Shown here piece after piece: positions 17,557 to 24,825 of a stretch of 64,000 nt of DNA. The DNA lies in NCBI RefSeq assembly GCF_036013975.1, contig NZ_CP107904.1:2914001-2978000 (forward strand), written 5' to 3'. Position 1 is the first letter of the stretch; each line of letters begins with the position of its first letter. The DNA is from Kitasatospora sp. NBC_00458. Its GTDB lineage: Bacteria; Actinomycetota; Actinomycetes; Streptomycetales; Streptomycetaceae. Under the pieces are notes generated by a model. It searched no databases and was not told the origin of the DNA. It saw only the letters and a list, made by a program, of their open reading frames with translations. The position numbers and the translations under genes are program-made.

Positions 17557-18297
17557 TCACTCCGTCCCCGACGGCCCCTTGTAACCGCGCTGCCACTGCA
17601 TCCCGAAGCCGTACAACCGGTCGATGTCGGCCTGGAAGCCGTTCACGTACCGCACCTCCCGGCGGACCGTCAGCATGTTGTCCCCGGTGTTCTCGATCAG
17701 GACCACCGCGCAGGACCGCGCCGCCGAGGCCCGCTCCTCCAGCTTGATCTCGATCCGCGGCCCGGACTGCGGCACGATCGTGACCACGGCGTTGGCCTGC
17801 TCGAACGCCGGCGTCCCGTCGTAGATGTACACGAAGATCAGCAGCCGCTTGAACTGGTCCTTCTTCTCCAGGTTGACGTACATCGTCTCGCCGGACGGGG
17901 CCCCGTACTGGTCGTCGCCGCTGAGCTTCACGAACGGCGCGTGCTGGAGGTCCCCGAAGTAGCCGCCCAGCGGCTGCACCACCCCCCGGCTGCCGTCCGT
18001 GAGTTCGTACATGCAGGCCAGGTCGAGGTCGACGTTGACCTGGGTGTTCTGCGCGGAGTCCGGCTCCATCGGCCGGAGGATGCGCGGGTTGAGCAGGCGC
18101 CGGAGGGCGTCCCGGCCGGAGGCCCGCGGGGCTCCTATCCGGGTGGTCCAGTGCAGGTTGACGTACAGGTAGCCGGTGGTGGCCGCCGCACCGGTGATCG
18201 CGTGCTGCGGCGAGGACTTGGTGAGGGTGACCTTGTACTGACCGCCCGTGTCGAGGCTGTTCCGCTCCCCGCGCAGGTACTCCCAAATCGAGGCCAT
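17557..18297 (-). CDS. TerA/TerF-like TerD-superfamily protein
   Basis: This 246-residue protein starts MASIWEYLRGERNSLDTG and continues into an all-beta domain. Motifs include KVTLTKSSPQHA, VNVDLDLACMYEL, GGYFGDLQHAPFVKL and LLIFVYIYDGTP. This is the TerD superfamily pattern in its TerA-type version, which is larger and lacks the DxDxSA signature of the canonical TerD proteins at 21320 and 22252. The start is ATG 18295-18297; the frame stays open upstream but without conserved sequence. It converges with the tailed TerD gene. In Ter systems TerA-like proteins pair with TerD and TerC at the membrane. Confidence 0.82.
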   Translation of the reverse strand: MASIWEYLRGERNSLDTGGQYKVTLTKSSPQHAITGAAATTGYLYVNLHWTTRIGAPRASGRDALRRLLNPRILRPMEPDSAQNTQVNVDLDLACMYELTDGSRGVVQPLGGYFGDLQHAPFVKLSGDDQYGAPSGETMYVNLEKKDQFKRLLIFVYIYDGTPAFEQANAVVTIVPQSGPRIEIKLEERASAARSCAVVLIENTGDNMLTVRREVRYVNGFQADIDRLYGFGMQWQRGYKGPSGTE

Positions 18298-18741
18298 GCC
18301 GTCCTCCCCCAGCCCCGCCAGTCGATCTGACGGTCCACCGCTCCATGATCGGGCATCAGCCCGCCACCGGGTACCCGAACTCCTTACCCACCACCGCTTA
18401 CCGGACACCGCCGGGCCGCCCTCCAGCCGCCCTCCGGGACGCTCCGGGACGCCCTCCGGGCCCGCCGCCGGCACCACCGGAACGGCATCGAACGGCCAGG
18501 GGACGGCCACCCCGCGGCCACCGGCGGGTCGATTGGCGGGGCGAAGCTCCCCTCCCGTACCATGCGGCCACTTCGGACGCGATATCGTCTAGCCGCACAG
18601 GTGTCCCGCCCGCCCCCTGTCCGGGTGCGTCGGACGCCCGTCGACAACGACGCATCGTCAGGCCCGGTCCCGGGGACGAGCCCTGACCACTTGCGTCGCA
18701 CTGTGACCTGTCCCCTGCGGAAACCCGAGGCCCGACCCGCA
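18298..18741. other. divergent intergenic region, no gene seen
   Basis: 444 bases between the TerA-like gene and the DUF2637 gene. It contains short direct repeats (CTCCGGGACGC and variants, 18430-18470) and the self-complementary CGATATCG (about 18585-18592), followed by a TCTAG. I do not see a supported gene. A promoter near 18585 for the DUF2637 gene is possible. Confidence 0.4.
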
Positions 18742-19893
18742 ATGAACCTGACCTCCATACAGCTGGTCTGGACCGTCATCGGCGGCGCAGCCCTGCTGTT
18801 CACCGCCATCCTGGTGGCGACGCTGCGCTTCAAGAACAACACCAAGAAGCAGGAGTCGGGCGACTCCTGGGAGCGCAGCGAGGAGCGCCGCCGGCGCAAG
18901 GAGATGATCTACGGGATCTCCTCCTACGTCCTGCTGTTCTGCTGCGCCGGCGTCGCGGCCGCGCTCTCCTTCCACGGCCTGGTGGGCTTCGGCAAGGAGA
19001 ACCTCGGCCTGTCGAACGGCTGGGAGTACCTCGTCCCGTTCGGTCTGGACGGCGCCGCGATGTTCTGCTCGGTGCTCGCCGTGCGCGAGGCCAGCCACGG
19101 TGACGCGGCGCTCGGCTCGCGCCTGCTGGTCTGGGTGTTCGCGATCGCCTCGGCCTGGTTCAACTGGGTGCACGCCCCGCGCGGCATGTCGCACGACGGC
19201 GCCCCGGAGTTCTTCTCGGGCATGTCGATCTCGGCGGCGATCCTGTTCGACCGTGCGCTGAAGCAGACCCGCAAGGCCGCGCTGCGCGAGCAGGGCCTGG
19301 TGCCGCGTCCGCTGCCGCAGATCCGGATCGTCCGCTGGCTGCGCGCGCCCCGCGAGACCTACGCCGCCTGGTCGCTGATGCTGCTGGAGAACGTCCGCAG
19401 CCTGGACGAGGCGGTCGAGGAGGTGCGCGAGGAGCGTCAGGCGAAGCTGGACGCGAAGGTGCGCGCCCGGAGCGCCGACCGTCGCGAGCGCGCCGAGCTG
19501 AAGGCCATCTCCCGCCAGGGCGGGATGCTCTCGCGCGGCCGCGGCGGCCGCCAGGTGCCCGCCCTTGCGTCCGCCGGAGACGGCCCGACCGCTACGGAGC
19601 CTGCCCTAGCCGCCGAGGCCGACGCTCTCTCCTCCTCCGCCCTGGAGCCCGCCTCGCTGGGCGCCCTGGACGCCGGCCGCCGTCCGCGCGCCGCCGTCGG
19701 CTCCTCGTCCCTGTCCTCGACCTCGACCTCGACCTCGACGTCCTCCTCCGCCTCGCTGTCGTCGTCGCTGTCGTCCTCGTCCTCCTACCGCAGCTCGACC
19801 ATCGACCTGACGGCGGACGACGACACCCTCTCGATGCCCAAGCTGGACTCGCTGGAGCGCAAGCTGCGCGCCATCGAGCAGCAGCTGGGCTGA
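18742..19893 (+). CDS. DUF2637 membrane protein with Ser/Thr-rich tail
   Basis: A 383-residue protein starting MNLTSIQLVWTVIGGAALLF. It has four predicted membrane helices (about 7-28, 55-80, 96-117, 127-146). The last pair carry the DUF2637 pattern FGLDGAAMFCSVLAVREAS and WFNWVHAPRG. A basic coiled segment (about 218-265) and a long disordered tail follow. The tail has a run of Ser/Thr near residues 320-350 and ends in MPKLDSLERKLRAIEQQLG, a short helix. DUF2637 proteins are common in actinobacterial chromosomes and conjugative elements. Their role is unknown; here the protein lies inside the Ter island, which suggests a membrane partner. Confidence 0.8.
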   Translation: MNLTSIQLVWTVIGGAALLFTAILVATLRFKNNTKKQESGDSWERSEERRRRKEMIYGISSYVLLFCCAGVAAALSFHGLVGFGKENLGLSNGWEYLVPFGLDGAAMFCSVLAVREASHGDAALGSRLLVWVFAIASAWFNWVHAPRGMSHDGAPEFFSGMSISAAILFDRALKQTRKAALREQGLVPRPLPQIRIVRWLRAPRETYAAWSLMLLENVRSLDEAVEEVREERQAKLDAKVRARSADRRERAELKAISRQGGMLSRGRGGRQVPALASAGDGPTATEPALAAEADALSSSALEPASLGALDAGRRPRAAVGSSSLSSTSTSTSTSSSASLSSSLSSSSSYRSSTIDLTADDDTLSMPKLDSLERKLRAIEQQLG

Positions 19894-19922
19894 GGCCCCC
19901 GGAACAGCGGGACGCCGGAGCG

Positions 19923-19963
19923 CCGGTGGTCGGGCCCCGGGCACCGGGGCTCCCGACCACCGG
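19923..19963 (+). terminator. hairpin downstream of DUF2637 gene
   Basis: Arms CCGGTGGTCGGG and CCCGACCACCGG with an inner GC-rich stem. It follows the DUF2637 stop by 30 bases. Confidence 0.6.
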
Positions 19964-20052
19964 AGGCCGACCACCGGACGCCGGAACAGCAGGACCCCGG
20001 ACCGCGGACGCCTCGGACCACGGATCAACGGATACACGGATACACGCATAGA

Positions 20053-20107
20053 CCGGAACGCCGGAACGGCCGCCCCTCACTCCGAGGGGCGGCCGTTCCG
20101 GCGTTCC
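20053..20107. terminator. long hairpin terminator between convergent genes
   Basis: An approximately 24-bp near-perfect stem (GGAACGCCGGAACGGCCGCC with its complement) has a four- to six-base loop. It lies just before the stop of the minus-strand TerC-like gene and after the DUF2637 gene, and could act in both directions. Confidence 0.75.
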
Positions 20108-20124
20108 GAGGTCCTGCGGGAGGG

Positions 20125-21231
20125 CTACTTGCCCGAGCTCACCAACTCCCGCTCGCCGTCCCCGCCGCCCGCGGCGGCCTCGCGGCGGTTGCGCAGCACC
20201 GACGACCCCAGGGCGAGGCCGATGAAGGCGACACCGATCAGGCCGGTGACGATCTCCGGGATGTGGTACTCGATGCCGACCATCAGGATCACGGCCAGCG
20301 CGCCGATCGCGTAGTGCGCGCCGTGCTCCAGGTAGACGTAGTCGTCCAGGGTGCCCTTGCGGACCAGGAAGACGGTCAGCGACCGGATGTACATCGCGCC
20401 GATGCCGAGGCCCAGGGTGATCTGGAAGATGTCACTGGAGATGGCGAACGCGCTGACCACGCCGTCGAAGGAGAACGACGCGTCGAGCACCTCCAGGTAC
20501 ATGAACAGGAAGAACGCGGCCTTGCCGCCCACCTGGACGATGGACTTGCCGCTCTTCTCCGCGGCCTCCTCCTTCTCGGCGTCCTCCTCCAGGCCCGACT
20601 CGAAGACCGAGGAGAGCCCGTTGACGGAGAGGTAGGTGACCAGGCCGAGCACTCCGGCGAGCAGCACCGTCTCGGCGTGGTCCCCGGCGAAGAAGTTGGA
20701 CGCCAGCAGCAGGGTGACCAGGGCGACGACGGTGGAGAAGGCCTCCAGCTTGCCGACCTTCTCCAGCGGGCGCTCGATCCAGGCCAGCCAGTTGTAGTCC
20801 TTCTCCTCGAAGATGAAGTCGAGGAAGATCATCAGCAGGAAGATGCCGCCGAAGGCCGCGATGGCCGGGTTGGCCGCCTCCAGGTACTGGGCGTAGGTGG
20901 AGCCCTCGTACGTCTTGTCGCTGTTCAGTGCGAGGTCGATGACCGTCGCCGGGTTGAGGTGCGCGGTGAGGCCGACGACCAGCAGCGGGAAGATCAGCCG
21001 CATACCGAAGACGGCGATCAGCACGCCGACGGTGAGGAAGATCTTCTGCCAGTACGGGTTCATCCGCTTCAACACCGTGGCGTTGACCACCGCGTTGTCG
21101 AACGAGAGGGAGATCTCCAGGATGGAGAGGATCAGCACGATGCCGAATCCCTCGGCTCCCCAGAGCAGGCCGGCGGCGATCAGCCCTGCGATGGTGATCG
21201 CGAATGACCAGCCGAATGTGCGGAGGAACAC
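20125..21231 (-). CDS. DUF475 / TerC-type integral membrane protein
   Basis: A 368-residue membrane protein of the DUF475 branch of the TerC superfamily. Paired acidic motifs characteristic of TerC are ISLSFDNAVVNA near residue 44 and ASFSFDGVVSAFA near residue 257. There are about nine hydrophobic helices, and a charged cytoplasmic loop rich in Glu and Lys at about 217-232. TerC proteins form a membrane hub for TerD proteins and have been tied to metal efflux or manganese export. The start is GTG 21229-21231. It follows terD (21320-21895) by 88 bases on the same strand and is probably co-transcribed. Confidence 0.9.
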   Translation of the reverse strand: MFLRTFGWSFAITIAGLIAAGLLWGAEGFGIVLILSILEISLSFDNAVVNATVLKRMNPYWQKIFLTVGVLIAVFGMRLIFPLLVVGLTAHLNPATVIDLALNSDKTYEGSTYAQYLEAANPAIAAFGGIFLLMIFLDFIFEEKDYNWLAWIERPLEKVGKLEAFSTVVALVTLLLASNFFAGDHAETVLLAGVLGLVTYLSVNGLSSVFESGLEEDAEKEEAAEKSGKSIVQVGGKAAFFLFMYLEVLDASFSFDGVVSAFAISSDIFQITLGLGIGAMYIRSLTVFLVRKGTLDDYVYLEHGAHYAIGALAVILMVGIEYHIPEIVTGLIGVAFIGLALGSSVLRNRREAAAGGGDGERELVSSGK

Positions 21232-21269
21232 GGGACTTGGTTACCTTTCGGGTTCATGGCGTCGAGGAC

Positions 21270-21285
21270 GTCGGATACGTCCGAC
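21270..21285. other. inverted repeat between terD and terC-like gene
   Basis: GTCGGA-TACG-TCCGAC lies in the 88-base gap between the terD stop and the TerC-like start. It could be an mRNA hairpin that tunes relative expression, or an operator. Confidence 0.4.
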
Positions 21286-21319
21286 GGGGCGAATACGTCG
21301 AACGCGACGATCGCGGCCT

Positions 21320-21895
21320 TTACTGTACGTTTACGCCGAAATCGAGGGCAATGCCCCGCAGGCCCGAGGCGTAGCCCTGGCCCACCGCGCGGAACTTCCA
21401 CTCGCCGGCGTACCGGTACAGCTCGCCGAAGATCATCGCGGTCTCGCTGGACGCGTCCTCGGAGAGGTCGTACCGGGCGATCTCCTGCCCGTCCAGGGAG
21501 TTGACCACCCGGATGTAGGCGTTGCGCACCTGGCCGAAGTTCTGCAGGCGCGACTCGGCGTCGTAGATCGACACCGGGAAGACCACCTTGTCGACCTGCG
21601 GCGGCACGAGGTCCAGGTTGACCAGGACGACCTCGTCGTCGCCGTCGCCGTCACCGGTGAGGTTGTCACCGGTGTGCTCGACCGAACCCTCGGGGCTCTT
21701 GAGGTTGTTGTAGAAGACGAAGTACTCGTCGCCGAGGACCCGGCCGCCCGAGCAGAGCAGCGCGCTCGCGTCGAGGTCGAACGGCGCGCCGGTCGTCGAC
21801 CGGGCGTCCCAGCCGAGACCGATCTGGACCTGCGTCAGATTCGGCGCGGCCTTCGTGAGCGAGACATTCCCACCCTTGGCGAGCGTGACACTCAT
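21320..21895 (-). CDS. terD: TerD family stress protein
   Basis: A canonical 191-residue TerD protein starting [20 protein letters not shown]. It has [20 protein letters not shown] (DxDxSA calcium-site loop), [20 protein letters not shown], a DGDGDDE acidic loop, and [15 protein letters not shown] near the end. The family binds calcium with high affinity and is linked to tellurite, oxidative and envelope stress. The ATG at 21893-21895 has GGAGGAACGA upstream. It lies immediately before the DUF475/TerC gene. It is about 75% identical by eye to the TerD at 22252, so the two arose by duplication. Confidence 0.95.
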   Translation of the reverse strand: MSVTLAKGGNVSLTKAAPNLTQVQIGLGWDARSTTGAPFDLDASALLCSGGRVLGDEYFVFYNNLKSPEGSVEHTGDNLTGDGDGDDEVVLVNLDLVPPQVDKVVFPVSIYDAESRLQNFGQVRNAYIRVVNSLDGQEIARYDLSEDASSETAMIFGELYRYAGEWKFRAVGQGYASGLRGIALDFGVNVQ

Positions 21896-22251
21896 GACTG
21901 TCGTTCCTCCCTTGCCTCCCGGGGCGCATCTCAGGTCTATTCCCCCGCGACCCCGGCCGGCCCCTTCCGGCCGGCTGAACTTTCCTGAACTCCCATCCTT
22001 CCAGTGCGGCGGGCCGGTTCGAAGCCGGGGCGCACGAAGCAGTCGGCCCGGCGCACGGGGGACCTGCCGGACGCCCGACTGGCGAACGCACGGGGTACCG
22101 CGGGTGAACGGGCGGCGGAGCGGCACGCCGCCCGGGCCGTCCGGGGCCGCGCGACGCGCAACGGCCGGGGCGGCCGCCGGCGTCCCGCGCCCGCGGCCGC
22201 CCCGGCCGTCATCGTTCCGTCGGGGCCGTCACCGGCCCCCCGCCACCCGAC
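21896..22251. other. intergenic region upstream of terD, no gene seen
   Basis: 356 bases. Near 21975-21991 there is a direct repeat described separately. The part at 22030-22240 is GC-rich without a coding signal or plausible start site. Confidence 0.4.
21975..21991. promoter_or_regulatory. direct repeat CTGAACT, 10-bp period
   Basis: CTGAACT occurs at 21975-21981 and 21985-21991, one helical turn apart and 80 bases upstream of the terD start. It sits at a suitable distance for an activator or ECF-type promoter element. Confidence 0.35.
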
Positions 22252-22827
22252 TCAGACGTTGACGCCGAAGTCCTGGGCGATGCCGCGCAGGCCGGAGGCG
22301 TACCCCTGGCCGATCGCGCGGAACTTCCACTCGGCGCCGTTGCGGTACAGCTCGCCGAAGACCATCGCCGTCTCGGTGGAGGCGTCCTCGGAGAGGTCGT
22401 ACCGGGCCAGCTCCTTGTTGTCCGCCTGGTTGACCACGCGGATGAAGGCGTTGCGGACCTGGCCGAAGTTCTGCGTCCGGTTCTCGGCGTCGTAGATCGA
22501 CACCGGGAAGACGATCTTCTGGACGTCGGCCGGCACGGTGGCCAGGTTGACCTTGATCTGCTCGTCGTCGCCCTCGCCCTCACCGGTGAGGTTGTCACCG
22601 GTGTGCTCGACCGAGCCGTCGGGGCTCTTCAGGTTGTTGAAGAAGACGAAGTTGCCGTCCGAGCCGACCCTGCCCTGGTCGTTGCAGAGCAGTGCGCTGG
22701 CGTCCAGGTCGAAATCCGTGCCGGTGGTGGTGCGGACGTCCCAGCCAAGGCCGACGATAACGGCGGTCAGGCCCGGGGCCTCCTTGGTGAGCGAGACATT
22801 GCCGCCCTTGCTCAGGCTGACACCCAC
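22252..22827 (-). CDS. terD: TerD family stress protein
   Basis: The second canonical TerD, 191 residues, beginning at GTG 22825-22827 ([20 protein letters not shown]). A strong ribosome binding site (TTGGAGGAC) sits three bases upstream of the GTG and decides the start. It has [12 protein letters not shown] (DxDxSA), [19 protein letters not shown], the EGEGDDE loop and [15 protein letters not shown]. It is separated by 356 bases from the next terD gene on the same strand, so it likely has its own transcript. Confidence 0.95.
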   Translation of the reverse strand: MGVSLSKGGNVSLTKEAPGLTAVIVGLGWDVRTTTGTDFDLDASALLCNDQGRVGSDGNFVFFNNLKSPDGSVEHTGDNLTGEGEGDDEQIKVNLATVPADVQKIVFPVSIYDAENRTQNFGQVRNAFIRVVNQADNKELARYDLSEDASTETAMVFGELYRNGAEWKFRAIGQGYASGLRGIAQDFGVNV

Positions 22828-23183
22828 TTGTCCTCCAAGAATCGGGAGGCACGCCCTGGTGCCCCCGTGGTGCGGTTCAAGGCTTCGGCGGCGGACCGCC
22901 ACCGGGCCTCTGACCAGCCAACGGACCGATCGTAGTGCCGGGTTCCCGTCCGCGCGGGCGAACCGGTCCGACGCGGCCCCGAACCGGGCTCCGGCGCTGC
23001 CGTCCGGACGCCCTCCGGCCCGCGGACTCGGGCCCCGCCGGGCCGTCCGGGCCCGGGCCGGCCCACCCGGGGACCCCCAGGCCGCCGGGGACGCCAGGGG
23101 CGCCCGGGGCACCGGGGCACCGGGGCACCGGGGCACCGGGGCACCGGGGCACCCAGGGACGCCCCGGCACCGTCCGCAGGGGC
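22828..23183. other. intergenic region with tandem repeat, no gene seen
   Basis: 356 bases between the peroxiredoxin stop and the terD start, both on the minus strand. It is very GC-rich and holds the 8-bp tandem repeat at 23106-23153. No credible gene is seen. Confidence 0.45.
23106..23153. repeat. 8-bp tandem repeat GGGGCACC x6
   Basis: Six exact copies of GGGGCACC in a row. They lie downstream of the peroxiredoxin gene. This is a simple tandem repeat, with no spacer structure of a CRISPR array. Confidence 0.97.
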
Positions 23184-23642
23184 TCAGAGCGCGCCGAGGA
23201 CCTTCAGGTACTCCTGCTCGTCACGGGCGTCCGGCAGGCCGTTCACGACGCTCCAGCGGACGACGCCGGCCTTGTCGATCACGAAGGTGCCCCGGACGGC
23301 GCAGCCCTTCTCCTCGTCGAAGACGCCGTACGCCCGGGAGACCTCGCCGTGCGGCCAGAAGTCGGAGAGCAGCGGGAAGTCCAGCCCCTCCTGGTCGGCG
23401 AAGATCCGCTGGCTGAACGGCGAGTCGTTGGAGAGGCCGAGGACCTGCACCTCGTCGTTCTGCAGGCGCGGCAGCTCCTTCTGGATCGCGCAGACCTCGC
23501 CGGTGCAGACGCCGGTGAAGGCGAACGGGTAGAAGACCAGGACGACGTTCTTCCCGCCCCGGAAGTCGGAGAGCCGGACCAGCTCGCCGTGCTGGTTCTT
23601 CAGCTCGAAGTCCGGAGCCTCGGTGCCGATCTCGATGGCCAT
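23184..23642 (-). CDS. peroxiredoxin (AhpE/BCP-like)
   Basis: A 152-residue thiol peroxidase with a thioredoxin fold. The active site is [16 protein letters not shown]43 and C46 form the PxxxTxxC signature, and C51 is a second cysteine five residues later, as in BCP-type enzymes with an intramolecular resolving cysteine. It reduces peroxides in the cytoplasm. The start is ATG 23640-23642 ([20 protein letters not shown]), with AAAGGTCCC upstream. It sits between terD and DUF3052, an order conserved in streptomycetes. Confidence 0.93.
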   Translation of the reverse strand: MAIEIGTEAPDFELKNQHGELVRLSDFRGGKNVVLVFYPFAFTGVCTGEVCAIQKELPRLQNDEVQVLGLSNDSPFSQRIFADQEGLDFPLLSDFWPHGEVSRAYGVFDEEKGCAVRGTFVIDKAGVVRWSVVNGLPDARDEQEYLKVLGAL

Positions 23643-23813
23643 GGTGGGACCTTTCTGACGCGAAGGAGCCGCGCTGCGGGGCGCGACGAGCGCAATCCTT
23701 GCATTTCGTCGGGCCCGGTTCGGCCGGACGGGTGAGGGCTGGGCCGTCCGGGGCCGCCCCTTTCGCCCTGGGCGAACGCCCCTGGTCGGAGCCTCCGAGC
23801 CGGAACGCAAAAG

Positions 23814-23853
23814 GACCGGGCCCCGCCGGAGGAAGCTCCGGCGGGGCCCGGTC
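23814..23853. terminator. hairpin terminator after DUF3052 gene
   Basis: A 17-bp stem (GACCGGGCCCCGCCGGA with its complement) and a six-base loop lie 18 bases after the DUF3052 stop codon (minus strand), with AAAA on the far side. Confidence 0.75.
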
Positions 23854-23871
23854 GGGCCCGTCAGGGGATGC

Positions 23872-24309
23872 TCAGCGCTTGGCCGGCCTGGCCGTGGACT
23901 TGGTCGCCAGGCGGGTCGCCGCCCAGTCCTTGGCCACCGCGATGGAGCTGGTCTGGGAGAGGCCTGCGGTCCGGGCGGCGTCGGCGATGTCCGAGGCCTC
24001 GATGTGGCCGTCCCGACCGGTCTTCGGGGTCAGCAGCCAGATCAGGCCGCCCTCGGCCAGGTATTCCAGGGCGTCGACGAGGGCGTCGGTGAGATCCCCG
24101 TCGTCGTCGCGGTGCCACAGCAGGACGGCGTCGGCGACGTCGTCGTAGTCCTCGTCGACGAGATCCGTACCGGTGATCTCCTCGATGCCCTCGCGGAGAT
24201 CCTGGTCAGTGTCTTCGTCGAACCCCAGCTCCTGGATGATCTGGCCCTCATCGAAGCCAAGACGAGCTGCCGGGTTGGACTTGTCCGCGGGGTCCGCGGT
24301 CGCGCTCAC
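23872..24309 (-). CDS. DUF3052 protein
   Basis: A 145-residue acidic cytoplasmic protein typical of DUF3052. It has LGFDEGQIIQELGFDEDTDQ, DEDYDDVADAVLLWHRDDDG and EYLAEGGLIWLLTPKTGRDG, and ends in an Ala/Lys-rich basic tail (ATKSTARPAKR). The start is GTG 24307-24309 with TGGAGG upstream. It is divergent from aceE across 516 bases, a conserved pairing in Streptomyces. Function unknown. Confidence 0.9.
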   Translation of the reverse strand: MSATADPADKSNPAARLGFDEGQIIQELGFDEDTDQDLREGIEEITGTDLVDEDYDDVADAVLLWHRDDDGDLTDALVDALEYLAEGGLIWLLTPKTGRDGHIEASDIADAARTAGLSQTSSIAVAKDWAATRLATKSTARPAKR

Positions 24310-24420
24310 GGGAATAACCTCCAGTATTCGGCTCGGCATCCATGCCGAGGCTGTGGCCGTAGTCCACACGGGCGCGGCGGTTCGCGCAAGTACCCGACCC
24401 CCGATCCCCTCCAAAGGTTG

Positions 24421-24456
24421 ACGTGTCGCACCGGGACACGCCGTGCGACGTGTCGC
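24421..24456. promoter_or_regulatory. repeat cluster, candidate operator
   Basis: ACGTGTCGC occurs at 24421-24429 and 24448-24456 (27 bases apart). GTCGCAC (24425-24431) and GTGCGAC (24443-24449) form an inverted repeat between them. It lies about 115 bases upstream of the DUF3052 start. Confidence 0.45.
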
Positions 24457-24732
24457 GAATCACACCGATTTGCCCTTCTCTGCGTAGGACAAGGATGCTT
24501 CGGGAGGTCCCGGTCCGCAGGCCGTACGCACGCCCGAGATGCGAACGGCATTCGGGTCCGCGCGTGCGCGGGCGTAGAGTCTCCTGTTGGCCCTCACCCC
24601 GGCCGTCCGCCATCGGACGGGCGGGCAACCAGGTCGGACCACCTCTTTTCGTAACACCCGGGGGTGCGCGGCCCGGACGATGCTGTCCGAACCGCACACC
24701 TCCAGACCGTTCCTTCTGTCAGGGGGAGCGGT

Positions 24733-24744
24733 TACCGATCGGTA
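24733..24744. promoter_or_regulatory. perfect palindrome TACCGATCGGTA upstream of aceE
   Basis: A 12-bp perfect palindrome 82 bases before the aceE start. It resembles operators of TetR- or FadR-size dimers. No regulator is adjacent. Confidence 0.45.
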
Positions 24745-24825
24745 GAGATGACGGATCTCCGAGCGCGGTAGCACGATGGAGGCGGCGCGACACACCTCAG
24801 TTTCGACCGACAGTGAAGGAACAGC

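Larger units (their letters stand above)
24310..24825. other. aceE/DUF3052 divergent control region
   Basis: 516 bases with no gene. It holds a repeat/inverted-repeat cluster at 24421-24456 and a perfect 12-bp palindrome at 24733-24744, both described separately. The aceE leader is long if transcription begins near the palindrome. Confidence 0.6.

Noticed and set aside
23106..23153. Possible CRISPR array
   Set aside because: Contiguous 8-bp repeats without spacers; no cas genes.
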